Source of the DNA: Gracilibacillus timonensis
Lineage (GTDB): Bacteria > Bacillota > Bacilli > Bacillales > Amphibacillaceae
DNA length: 64,000 bases
Reading direction: 5' to 3'
Assembly: GCF_900086715.1 (NCBI RefSeq)
Contig: NZ_FLKH01000012.1
Location: forward strand, 558,001 to 622,000
Shown here: one piece after another, positions 20,504 through 28,376 of the stretch
Numbering within the stretch: position 1 is the stretch's first letter
Layout of the letters: every line of letters begins with the position of its first letter
The notes under the pieces: model-generated
Told to the model about the DNA's origin: nothing
Databases searched by the model: none
Seen by the model: the letters and a program-made list of their open reading frames with translations, nothing else
Position numbers and translations under genes: made by a program

Positions 20504-20755
20504 TCATTTATTATATATGTGCGTCGGATACATCACTGCTTCCACTCGTTCCACATGTATACTCATGGGTGGGGGGGGGAGTTGTATACGTCCCATATTT
20601 GTAAGCGTCATTGTTTTTACTTTACCTGCGTGTTGAAACCCATAACGCATGGCCATATGTTTAATTGGTATAGGAACGAATCTTGCTGAAAGCCTTTTTT
20701 CTAATTTTACGTTATCGTAAATTTTATAAGCTAAGTGCTTCTTCGTTTTCAACAC
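20504..20755 (-). pseudogene. Fragment of a condensation-domain-like acetyltransferase
   Basis: An 83-codon minus-strand frame contains RLSARFVPIPIKHMAMRYGF and TMTLTNMGRIQLPPPP, resembling the late part of alcohol O-acetyltransferase / condensation-like proteins of Firmicutes (typically TLSNLGRV.LP). It is far shorter than that family (about 400 residues) and ends soon after the motif. A run of nine G (20571-20579) encodes the Pro run and may be a frameshift site. Probably a decayed tail; the identification rests on one motif. Confidence 0.5.
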
Positions 20756-20982
20756 CGTCCATGGATTTATACCAATAGCAAAAATAAATGCTATTTACTA
20801 TGCATATCGTCAACCTGGAAGTGAATTCAACCTCTGTAAATCAGTGCTAGCTATAATGAAAGATTCTCATACCAGCTTTCGAAGGTATGAGACCCGATTT
20901 TGTTTCACATATAAACGGGAATTATTAGTCTCTTTTTCAATTAACATCATCCATCACAAAGAAATATCTATCACTATAAAGT

Positions 20983-21576
20983 TTACACTTCCAGCTTCAT
21001 ATAAATACGCTCCTTAAACCCTTTAAAAGAAGAAAATCTCTCCTGCTTCCTTTCCATCTCGCTAAATCCCAGTTTGACATACATCTGATACGCTATTTTA
21101 TTCGTATCGATCACTTCTAAAATAAAGTGATGATAAGCAGTATGGTATAAAACATGCTGAAATAAAGCTGTAGAAACTCCTTTTCCTCGAGCCTTTACAG
21201 AAGTGGCAACACATTCAATATATCCCGTACTATCTTTATACGGAAGTTTTTTATTAAAATCGTCTTTCATGAAGCGATAGCCCAAGTTCCCCTTCACAAG
21301 ACCAAAGTGTCTTTTCAATATATTTCGATCAATGTTGAGTCCGCGCTCCTTATCATTAGAACAAGCAAGTATACCTACTATTTCTCTATTTAATAAAGCA
21401 AGATAGAAAACCTCTGGATTTATCATTTTTTGAAAAGCATCGACTAAGTTTTTACGGTCTTTTGAGAAAAAACCCAATTCTTTTTTATAACCATCCACAA
21501 ACACTTCAGCGGCTTCTCTTCTTACGTCGCTGTCAAAATCCTTCATTTGCTTCACTTCAATGGCAGTCTTTTGCAT
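20983..21576 (-). CDS. GNAT family N-acetyltransferase
   Basis: 197 residues. The acetyl-CoA-binding motif A is ECVATSVKARGKGVSTALF, followed by motif B ILEVIDTNKIAYQMYVKLGFSE. GNAT enzymes move an acetyl group from acetyl-CoA to an amine; the acceptor is not readable. The start at 21576 has GAAGGAGAG 6-7 bases upstream; ATG 21603 does not. A 24-base inverted repeat lies at 21635 just upstream and resembles one before the neighbouring TetR gene, so this gene is probably the regulator's target. Confidence 0.88.
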   Translation of the reverse strand: MQKTAIEVKQMKDFDSDVRREAAEVFVDGYKKELGFFSKDRKNLVDAFQKMINPEVFYLALLNREIVGILACSNDKERGLNIDRNILKRHFGLVKGNLGYRFMKDDFNKKLPYKDSTGYIECVATSVKARGKGVSTALFQHVLYHTAYHHFILEVIDTNKIAYQMYVKLGFSEMERKQERFSSFKGFKERIYMKLEV

Positions 21577-21634
21577 TTTTTTCTCTCCTTCGCTGGATAT
21601 CATACCAAGCTTGTAATTTTATTTGTTAATTATA

Positions 21635-21658
21635 AAACTATTATGGTTTTATTAGTTT
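21635..21658. promoter_or_regulatory. Candidate TetR operator upstream of the GNAT gene
   Basis: AAACTA...TAGTTT arms spaced to give 24 bases in total, the same outer motif and overall length as the site at 22261. Confidence 0.55.
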
Positions 21659-21682
21659 TTTTAAAAAAATAAATCGAACTTT

Positions 21683-22243
21683 TTATTTTTTTTTAGAAAT
21701 TAATCCATATAAGATGATATCTGTCATTTGCGATAAAGCTTCCGTAATGGAAATGTCATTTACGATATAGAACTGCTGATCTTGAGCAGTTTCAATTGCC
21801 CCTCTGATCATTTTTACAATCAAGGCAGGGTTTTTATTGACGATAATCCCTTCACGAATAGCTTGATCAATTAAAGTATTCATTTCATCCCAGTCTTTGG
21901 TGTACATTTTGGATAGTTTCTCCCATTGTTTTGGGAAAGAACGTTTAATTTGTTCTAATGTAGGGCGATCAACAAGTTCGATGTGAGTAGGTAAACTTAT
22001 GATAACTTGTTTAATCTTCTCGGTTACTGGGATAGCATCGTTTTGCAAAATTAATTCGTTTCTCTTATCAACTTCAGAAAAAGAGTCTTCGATTAGTGCA
22101 TCCAAAATATCTGCTTTAGATGAAAAATGCTCATATAACGTACGTTTACTAATACCTAAATGACGAGCAAGATCATCCATTGTAAATTTTATGCCACTTT
22201 TCTTTAATTCTTCCGCGAATCCTTGGATTATACGTTGTTCCAT
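21683..22243 (-). CDS. TetR/AcrR family transcriptional regulator
   Basis: 186 residues. The N-terminal helix-turn-helix reads FTMDDLARHLGISKRTLYEHF within the first 45 residues, with a divergent helical ligand-binding C-domain. TetR proteins repress genes until a small molecule binds. GNAT gene 107 bases downstream on the same strand. Matching 24-base inverted repeats precede both genes (21635 and 22261), which supports autoregulation and control of the GNAT gene. Ligand unknown. Confidence 0.9.
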   Translation of the reverse strand: MEQRIIQGFAEELKKSGIKFTMDDLARHLGISKRTLYEHFSSKADILDALIEDSFSEVDKRNELILQNDAIPVTEKIKQVIISLPTHIELVDRPTLEQIKRSFPKQWEKLSKMYTKDWDEMNTLIDQAIREGIIVNKNPALIVKMIRGAIETAQDQQFYIVNDISITEALSQMTDIILYGLISKKK

Positions 22244-22260
22244 AATAACTTCCTTTCCGA

Positions 22261-22284
22261 AAACTAATTAAACCAATTTAGTTT
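22261..22284. promoter_or_regulatory. Candidate TetR operator upstream of the tetR-like gene
   Basis: AAACTAA and TTAGTTT arms (7 bases, perfect) around TTAAACCAAT, 18 bases before the start codon of the regulator on the minus strand. Confidence 0.58.
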
Positions 22285-22461
22285 TTTTGTTTCGAGTATT
22301 AGTATACCTGATAGATAACAGGGGTGCAAGTCACTTTTTAAGCATTTTTGATAGTGGAGATGAGTAGAAAACCACACAAGTCACTTTTTAGGTGTTTAGT
22401 AGGGTACATATCAATAATCAGAAAATGAAATAATGTATACTGAATGATCATACATTTATCA

Positions 22462-22490
22462 TTGACTAATCGGTCATTCAATAGTAAGAT
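22462..22490 (+). promoter_or_regulatory. Sigma-A promoter of the hydrolase-tetR pair with internal inverted repeat
   Basis: TTGACT and TAAGAT with a 17-base spacer. TGAC-TAATCG-GTCA overlaps the -35 box and spacer, a place suited to repression by the TetR encoded downstream at 23279. Confidence 0.55.
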
Positions 22491-22529
22491 GAAGACAAAT
22501 AGTTAGCAAAAGCATAGGAGGAGATAGAA

Positions 22530-23279
22530 ATGGATCTGCATTACGAAGTTGCTGGTAGTGGGCAACCGGTTATTTTACTTCACAGTGGGGGTGCTGATTT
22601 ACGAGATTGGACGTTTATTGCTCCCCTTTTAGCCAAACATTATATGGTGGTTAGTTATGACGGCCGTGGAGCGGGAAAGTCACCAGATCCAACTGGTGAT
22701 GTAAACTATGTGGAAGATTTGAAAGCGCTTCTGGATCACTTACAGATTCATAAGGCTGTGTTAGTCGGACATTCGATGGGAGGACAAGTGGCTACAGACT
22801 TTTCTTTGGAGTATCCCGAATATGTTTCCGCACTAATTGTTATCGCACCAGCATTAACTGGATTTGACTACTCTGCTGATTTCTTAGACTATATGAATAA
22901 CATAAATGCGGTGGCACCGAATGTGGAAAAAATGATGGAAGTGTCACAAAGTGCAGCCTCCTATCGTGTCGTTCAAGCCAGCCCTCATAAAGAACTAGTA
23001 GATGAAATGCTGCGACATCATATCAAACGAACATTTCAGTGGCCAGGTTTTGAATTGATTTGGCCAGCTCCTCCGGCAGTGAAGCGGCTGAACGAATTGG
23101 TCGTTAACACGCTATTTATCATAGGTACGGAAGAATTACTCGATAATCTCCGTGTGGCTGATTATTTCCGGAAAGAAACAAATGCTCGGATCGTTGACAT
23201 TTCTGGTGCAGATCATATGGTTCCCTTAACCCATTCAGAGGATTTATATCGCCATATAACAGAATTTTTGGAGGATTGA
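22530..23279 (+). CDS. Alpha/beta hydrolase
   Basis: 249 residues, full alpha/beta hydrolase fold. Oxyanion region HSGGADLRDW, nucleophile elbow VGHSMGGQ (Ser near residue 83), and catalytic His in GADHMVPL near the C-terminus. It may act on esters, lactones or similar small substrates. AGGAGG site before the ATG. Its TGA overlaps the start of the next gene, a TetR regulator, so the two are co-transcribed and probably functionally linked. Confidence 0.92.
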   Translation: MDLHYEVAGSGQPVILLHSGGADLRDWTFIAPLLAKHYMVVSYDGRGAGKSPDPTGDVNYVEDLKALLDHLQIHKAVLVGHSMGGQVATDFSLEYPEYVSALIVIAPALTGFDYSADFLDYMNNINAVAPNVEKMMEVSQSAASYRVVQASPHKELVDEMLRHHIKRTFQWPGFELIWPAPPAVKRLNELVVNTLFIIGTEELLDNLRVADYFRKETNARIVDISGADHMVPLTHSEDLYRHITEFLED

Positions 23280-23872
23280 TGACTGCTATGCCAAGAACAG
23301 CACAGGAAAATGAGCGTATACGTCAATTAGCGAAAGAGAGAATTTTGACAGCTGCTATGGAATTATTTATAGAGCAGGGGTATCACGCGACTTCTATCAG
23401 CAAGATTGCCGAACATGCTAGCATATCTAAGGGATTGCTTTATAATTATTTTAAGGGAAAAACTGAACTGCTGGCGACCATGGTGGATAGAAGAGTGGCA
23501 GATATGGTGGAAGTGATGGAACAAGCTCAGAACATGGAAACTCCGGAACGACAGCTTGAGTATATTATTGCAGGGGCTATTGATAATGTCTTCAGCAATC
23601 CAGAAGTATTCCGTTTCTATCTTCATTTGCAAACACAACCAGAAGCAGATCAGGAGCTGCTTCCATACAGTCGTTTTCTTGTCGAAGAGAACGCAAGACA
23701 GTTTGAGTTTCAATGTGAGATTTTTGAAAGGCTGGGTGTGCAGGAAGCGCGGAAACGATCGCTATACTTTTCTTCCACGCTTCAAGGGATTATGTTGATG
23801 ATAGCTACGTATCCGCAGCAATTCCCTATAAATGAAATAAAACAGCAAATCATTGACGAGTTTTGTCGCTAG
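23279..23872 (+). CDS. TetR/AcrR family transcriptional regulator
   Basis: 197 residues with the TetR N-domain (ILTAAMELFIEQGYHATSIS then KIAEHASISKGLLYNYFKGK). GGAGG lies 4 bases before ATG 23279, which overlaps the hydrolase stop; TTG 23276 and ATG 23288 are in-frame alternatives. The overlap suggests it regulates its own operon with the hydrolase; an inverted repeat in the promoter at 22462 is a possible operator. Confidence 0.88.
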   Translation: MTAMPRTAQENERIRQLAKERILTAAMELFIEQGYHATSISKIAEHASISKGLLYNYFKGKTELLATMVDRRVADMVEVMEQAQNMETPERQLEYIIAGAIDNVFSNPEVFRFYLHLQTQPEADQELLPYSRFLVEENARQFEFQCEIFERLGVQEARKRSLYFSSTLQGIMLMIATYPQQFPINEIKQQIIDEFCR

Positions 23873-23938
23873 TTTAATAGGTAACGAAATGCATAAGTCG
23901 AATGAATGAAATGAATGCAATTGAGATCAACGTGTGAG

Positions 23939-23958
23939 ATTTGATATGCTTATCAAAT
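23939..23958. promoter_or_regulatory. Perfect 20-base palindrome upstream of the DUF998 gene
   Basis: ATTTGATA-TGCT-TATCAAAT, 33 bases before the start codon. It could be a repressor site or a weak hairpin ending the upstream transcript. Confidence 0.4.
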
Positions 23959-23990
23959 GATAAAAAACAGGGAAGTGGGGATAGGATAAC

Positions 23991-24701
23991 ATGAATGATG
24001 GATTCCATGCAGGATTAATGATACTTGTTGCCATGATAGCCATATTAACACTGTTTTTATTGCGTAAACCAACGAAAGGTTCGGTTCTCATTGGCTTGAT
24101 TAGCTGGGTGGCACTAAGTGCGTATTTTGTAATAGAAGTAATCGTTATTCGTGCAACGACCGTACCCTATGATTTTCTGAAACAACCGATGAGTGACCTA
24201 GGGGTAACTGCTTGTGGAACGGACACATATGAACTTGCCTCGTACGATATTTGTTCACCCTATCATTGGCTAATGAACTGGACTTTTTTTCTAACTGGTC
24301 TGTCAATTTTGGTAGGGGCGGTTCTTCTTTACCCTTTATGGCCGAAAGCTAGGTCATCTAAAGTGGCAACCGTTTTTATTGGAATTTTTGGAATAAGCTA
24401 TGGGATTTCAGGTATCATTCCTGCAGATGTGAACTTTTATTGGCATACACTGAGTGCGCTTCCTGGGATGGTAGTGCAGATTCCCGCTATGATTCTAATC
24501 AGTAAGGTTACCTATAAAAAAATGCCTTACATAGCTTGGTGGACCATTGTTTGTACCGTGGTGACTATGGGGACGCTTTTCATGCTATTCTTGCAGCCGG
24601 TATTCACGGATATTCCAGGTGGATTGCTGCAGCGTATATTGTATGGCTCTGTCTATTGGTGGTTAACGGTAACAGCTATTATTTTCTGGAGAAAACATTG
24701 A
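23991..24701 (+). CDS. DUF998 domain membrane protein
   Basis: 236 residues with about six or seven hydrophobic helices. The segment KQPMSDLGVTACG after the second helix is the DUF998 hallmark (SDLG). Function of the family is unknown. It stands between the hydrolase-tetR pair and a convergent AraC gene, ending at a strong bidirectional-looking hairpin at 24714. Confidence 0.8.
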   Translation: MNDGFHAGLMILVAMIAILTLFLLRKPTKGSVLIGLISWVALSAYFVIEVIVIRATTVPYDFLKQPMSDLGVTACGTDTYELASYDICSPYHWLMNWTFFLTGLSILVGAVLLYPLWPKARSSKVATVFIGIFGISYGISGIIPADVNFYWHTLSALPGMVVQIPAMILISKVTYKKMPYIAWWTIVCTVVTMGTLFMLFLQPVFTDIPGGLLQRILYGSVYWWLTVTAIIFWRKH

Positions 24702-24713
24702 GAAAGCAAAAGT

Positions 24714-24756
24714 AGGGATGTGCCAATGAACCCACGGTGGTGCATCCCTGTTATTT
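24714..24756 (+). terminator. Terminator after the DUF998 gene
   Basis: AGGGATGTGCC (24714-24724) pairs with GGTGCATCCCT (24739-24749), followed by a T-rich stretch. Confidence 0.75.
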
Positions 24757-24762
24757 CTATCG

Positions 24763-25551
24763 TTAATGGGAAATAGAGGATCGCTGCAGAAAATGCTTCA
24801 TTAACAACGGTAAAGAGATAAGAATTGGTGGATCTGTGATTTCTGGTTTCCTCATGATCAGATGGATATCAGGTACAGGTAGTTTTTTATCGATACAAAT
24901 GGGCTCTAGGTGACGGGCGCGTAATGTTTCATGCGGAATAAGAATAGATTCGGCATTTGTTTCCCATGATACAGCCGTTGCCATGATAAAATAAGTACCA
25001 ACAGGGATATTGGTTATCTGAAAATAATCCGTCTGCGTTAGTAAGGTGCCGCGGATGGGAAGTCCTTCTGGAATCGGTTTAGGGAAAAGACCTACAAAAA
25101 TAATGCCATGAAAAGCTTGCGATGTCTGAATGGTTCCGGATACTTGCCGCTCAGAATAAGCGTTTATTTGCCTGTGTTGCCATTTGCCTTGTTTTAAGTC
25201 TGTCATATACCGTTCGGGATGCTGAACAGACGAACGAAATGAAGCGGGTGTCATGCCGATACTTTTCGTAAAGCGCGTGGAAAAGGTACCGAGACTTTGC
25301 TGTCCGATTTCAAGACCGATATCACGAATGGGGAATGAAGTGTCTAACAATAATTTTTTGGCAAGCTGGAGTCGTAAGCTGGAAATAAAATAGATGGGAG
25401 ATACCCCAACTTGTCCTTTGAACATACGGGAAAAATGATAGGGACTATAGGCTGCCTGTTTAGCAAGTGATGTGAGTGTTAGGTCCTTATCCAAATTTTG
25501 CTGTATATATACAATAGAATCCTGAATCGTTTTATCTGGTATTAACATCAT
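24763..25551 (-). CDS. AraC family regulator with C-terminal ligand-type domain
   Basis: 262 residues. The two helix-turn-helix units are at the N-terminus (LTLTSLAKQAAYSPYHFSRM and the later FPIRDIGLEIGQQSLGTFST then RFTKSIGMTPASFR), followed by about 140 residues that may form a GyrI-like effector-binding domain, the layout of SoxS/Rob-like proteins such as Rob. GGGAGGG precedes the start. It is convergent to DUF998 and 141 bases downstream of the DUF418 gene on the same strand. Confidence 0.87.
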   Translation of the reverse strand: MMLIPDKTIQDSIVYIQQNLDKDLTLTSLAKQAAYSPYHFSRMFKGQVGVSPIYFISSLRLQLAKKLLLDTSFPIRDIGLEIGQQSLGTFSTRFTKSIGMTPASFRSSVQHPERYMTDLKQGKWQHRQINAYSERQVSGTIQTSQAFHGIIFVGLFPKPIPEGLPIRGTLLTQTDYFQITNIPVGTYFIMATAVSWETNAESILIPHETLRARHLEPICIDKKLPVPDIHLIMRKPEITDPPILISLPLLMKHFLQRSSISH

Positions 25552-25692
25552 AAATCCCTCCCTTGGTTACGAGTATAACGCAAAAAAGGAAAAAATCTAT
25601 GATGATTTTTGATTTTTATATGATTTTGCATCGATTTATCACTATCATTTTTGTCAACCTAAAAACAAATAATAGGCGATTTGATGCGTTTT

Positions 25693-26853
25693 CTATTTTT
25701 TATAAATCAAATAGCGAATATAGCTCTCCAGCGGCCCTGCTATGTGACGTTGTTCCATCAAGTATGCAATGGATAAAGTAAAGAGCCACATCAGGATGCC
25801 AACCATTACAGAAGTGGTGACTGTTAAGGAGGACCCTAAATCGAAGCCAATAGGGGAGAGAAGCATAACTGTCAACACCTCATGAATAACAAAAAACGTT
25901 AACGATCGTTTGCCCATCGCTGCGATGGCTTGTATCATCACTCCTTGTTTTTTAATAAAGATTCCAAGCAGTCCAAATAGTGCTGCATAGCCAAGCCCTC
26001 CTGCAAAACCTGTGATAATATGAAGGCCATAAGCAAATCCTGCAGTGAATAGAGAAGGAAACCAAACATCATTGATTAGTACAAGTGGAATAGCGCCTGC
26101 AAGTGAAATCGTTAAGCCACTAATGGTTAGCAGCTTTAATCGTTTGATATGCTGCTGCTGTTCTGTCAAGATGTTGATGTTCCCTAACCAAATCCCCATT
26201 AGTACAGAAGGTATAATGGGAAAGGTGATATGGGTGAACAGTGGAATAATAGGGATCGAAACCACCCGCTCCAGTATGGTATCGAAGTAGGTTTCCTGAC
26301 CGGTTAATGCTATTGGTAACCCATAGGATTGATTTTCTGCGATTATGCCGCCCCATAAAAAAGGGATATATACAAGACATATCATGGTAGAAATAAGGGT
26401 ATACTTTTTTATCTTAGTATGAGCCTTTTTCAAGCTAGGGGTCAACAAAAGTCCGGCAATACCATAAGTCATTAAGATATCCTGACCGCCTGCAACACCT
26501 GCGAGGACTGCACCAAATAATATCAAATACCAGCAACGCCGTTTGATGATGCGTTTGGCTTCATTTGTTCCATTTCTTTCTGTTTGTTTACGGTAAATCA
26601 TGGAGAGTCCATAACCGAACAATATGGCAAATAAGGGGCGTGCACGATTATCTACCATTATTTCCATTAATACATTTAAGATGTGATCCAAGGCTGTACT
26701 GCCAGCCACTTTGGTTATCACACCAGGTTCGATAGTATATAAGAACAATGGAATATGCGAGAGGATAATCAAAAAGAGCATCAGTCCTCGTGCAAGATCT
26801 AGGGATAGTGCACGTTTGGCGTGCATTGTTTTAGCGGTTTTTGTCTCGACCAT
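25693..26853 (-). CDS. DUF418 domain membrane protein
   Basis: 386 residues, ten or so hydrophobic helices. The N-terminal ALSLDLARGLMLFLIILSHI and the arginine-rich motif NRARPLFAILFGYG are typical of DUF418/YeiB proteins; the C-terminal part holds GKRSLTFFVIHEVL. The family is related to acyltransferase-3-like membrane proteins of unknown function. AAGGAGG precedes the ATG. A perfect 24-base palindrome lies 85 bases upstream. Confidence 0.86.
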   Translation of the reverse strand: MVETKTAKTMHAKRALSLDLARGLMLFLIILSHIPLFLYTIEPGVITKVAGSTALDHILNVLMEIMVDNRARPLFAILFGYGLSMIYRKQTERNGTNEAKRIIKRRCWYLILFGAVLAGVAGGQDILMTYGIAGLLLTPSLKKAHTKIKKYTLISTMICLVYIPFLWGGIIAENQSYGLPIALTGQETYFDTILERVVSIPIIPLFTHITFPIIPSVLMGIWLGNINILTEQQQHIKRLKLLTISGLTISLAGAIPLVLINDVWFPSLFTAGFAYGLHIITGFAGGLGYAALFGLLGIFIKKQGVMIQAIAAMGKRSLTFFVIHEVLTVMLLSPIGFDLGSSLTVTTSVMVGILMWLFTLSIAYLMEQRHIAGPLESYIRYLIYKK

Positions 26854-26937
26854 GAACCTTCCTCCTTTTCAATTGCTATTATGATTGTCCAATTAATTTG
26901 TTGTTTAGGTAATATAAAAAATTGTTTGATTAATTAT

Positions 26938-26961
26938 ATTTTTGGTTACATAACCAAAAAT
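26938..26961. promoter_or_regulatory. Perfect 24-base palindrome upstream of the DUF418 gene
   Basis: ATTTTTGGTTA and TAACCAAAAAT, 11-base perfect arms around CA. It looks like a dimeric repressor site in the DUF418 upstream region. A TTAGG-type motif and repeated AAGTACTTTTTAGG sequence follow. Confidence 0.6.
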
Positions 26962-27063
26962 TATCATCAAGTATCTTTCTTGTCAAGTACTTTTTAGGAC
27001 AATTTGATAGTTTTAAAGGGAATATTTTTATACAGGGGAAAGAAAAGTGCATTTAATCAAAAT

Positions 27064-27100
27064 AAAAAAGACTGCTTTAATCGTGTGTAGCAGTCTTTTT
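27064..27100 (-). terminator. Terminator of the lipoprotein gene
   Basis: AAAAGACTGCT and AGCAGTCTTTTT arms around a 12-base loop; A/T runs on both sides allow it to act in both directions. Confidence 0.8.
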
Positions 27101-27126
27101 ATACTTGTTTTAAATTGTCAATTATT

Positions 27127-28059
27127 TTATTGTGCGTCTGCCAACGCTTCTTCTGCTAAGTCAAAGAACTCACTAACATGGATGGATACGCCAGAGATGG
27201 CATCCGTGTGTCCTTCATCATCGGTATATTCGATATCTGTTGGATCTTGTGTTTCTAGTAAATGTGCTTCTGCTAACTCTGCTTGTTCATGCCATTCTAA
27301 TTCAGCGTCACTATTTTCTACCATTCCATATTCACCATTAGCGGAAACGGTGTCTTTATTATCGCCACCATCAGTATGCACTCCATTCCAATCAGCAGCT
27401 ACAATATAGCCATCAATTACCGTTAAATCAGCAGTATACTTCCACCCTGAATCAGGATCAAAATCGGCTTGTTCTGCATGGTAAGCACCGTCAGTATAGT
27501 CACCTCTGCCCACAGGTCCATTATTTAGTGCTTGTTGGGCAAGGTCAAAGAATTCAACGACATGAATGGAAACGCCTGAAATTGCGTCGGTGTGCCCTTC
27601 ATCATCAGAATATTCAATAGCAGCTGGATCTTGTATTTCTAATAAATATTCTTCAGCTAATTCTGCTTGCTCATGCCACTCTAATTCAGCGTCACTATTT
27701 TCTACCATTCCATATTCACCATTAGCGGAAACGGTATCTTTATCATCACCGCCTGCTATATTGGCGCCATTCCAGTCAGCAGACACGATGGAGCCGTCTT
27801 CTACTTCTAATGTAGCGGTATATTTCCAGCCGCTATCCTCGGAAAAGCCATCTTCTTCTGCAAAATAAATACCATCTTCGTATTCTCCTGGTTCTGCCTC
27901 AACTTCTGGTGTTTCCTCTGTTTCTGTTGTGTTATTACCGCTCTCCTCATTTTCTGAACCATCTGCATCCTCTGTGTCAGAGCCACAGCCAGCCATTACG
28001 AGAACAAAGAAGAGTGCACTGATTAGGAACAGAAACCCTTTTTTTCTTTTCAACATCAT
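27127..28059 (-). CDS. Lipoprotein with two FMN-binding-type domains (PplA-like)
   Basis: 310 residues. A signal with lipobox MAGC is followed by an acidic Glu/Thr linker and two tandem copies of a domain of about 128 residues. Each copy has GWKYTA, ADWNG, DKDTVSANGEYGMVENSDAE and ends in TDAISGVSIHV. The D-x-x-S-G-x-S motif matches the site at which ApbE attaches FMN in FMN-binding domains, as in Listeria PplA, an extracellular electron carrier. Surface electron transfer is therefore a reasonable inference. No apbE, ndh2 or eet genes lie beside it. A 56-base block (27296-27351) is identical to 27680-27735, a sign of recent duplication or gene conversion. It is divergent from the beta-propeller gene at 28377. 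Confidence 0.82.
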   Translation of the reverse strand: MMLKRKKGFLFLISALFFVLVMAGCGSDTEDADGSENEESGNNTTETEETPEVEAEPGEYEDGIYFAEEDGFSEDSGWKYTATLEVEDGSIVSADWNGANIAGGDDKDTVSANGEYGMVENSDAELEWHEQAELAEEYLLEIQDPAAIEYSDDEGHTDAISGVSIHVVEFFDLAQQALNNGPVGRGDYTDGAYHAEQADFDPDSGWKYTADLTVIDGYIVAADWNGVHTDGGDNKDTVSANGEYGMVENSDAELEWHEQAELAEAHLLETQDPTDIEYTDDEGHTDAISGVSIHVSEFFDLAEEALADAQ

Positions 28060-28187
28060 CGCCCCATTTCTTTTTAAAAATTTTGTTCAATCTTTCACAA
28101 TTCCATTATAAATGATCGCTAATATAAATGCTATATTAAAGTTAAATATTTCACATAATAGTCAACTTTGTTTAGGAGGATAACTTA

Positions 28188-28292
28188 ATGAAAAGTTTAT
28201 AATAATAATCTTTATAAGCTAATGTTATATGATTTCACATGTGGAATATCCAGTGATATTGTGAATATTCAAACTTTATAATAATAAGTTTG
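28188..28292 (+). other. Leader region with four-codon ORF and inverted repeats before the propeller gene
   Basis: AGGAGG (28174-28179) is followed 8 bases later by ATG AAA AGT TTA TAA (28188-28202), a four-residue frame. Two similar AT-rich blocks follow: AGTTTATAATAATAATC and CAAACTTTATAATAATAAG. The second is a hairpin with CAAACTT and AAGTTTG arms (28270-28292). Role unknown; a start fragment of a lost gene is possible. Confidence 0.35.
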
Positions 28293-28376
28293 TCATGTTT
28301 CTCGTTCAAATGCTTGTCTTTCATTTTCTACAACAATCGTTTAAAATGAAGAAAACTTATCGGTGAGGAGAATTTG

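Noticed and set aside
22327-22391. Direct repeat AAGTCACTTTTTA (22330 and 22380) with a similar sequence near 26986
   Set aside because: Short, AT-rich and without clear placement relative to a promoter; noted but not enough for an operator call.
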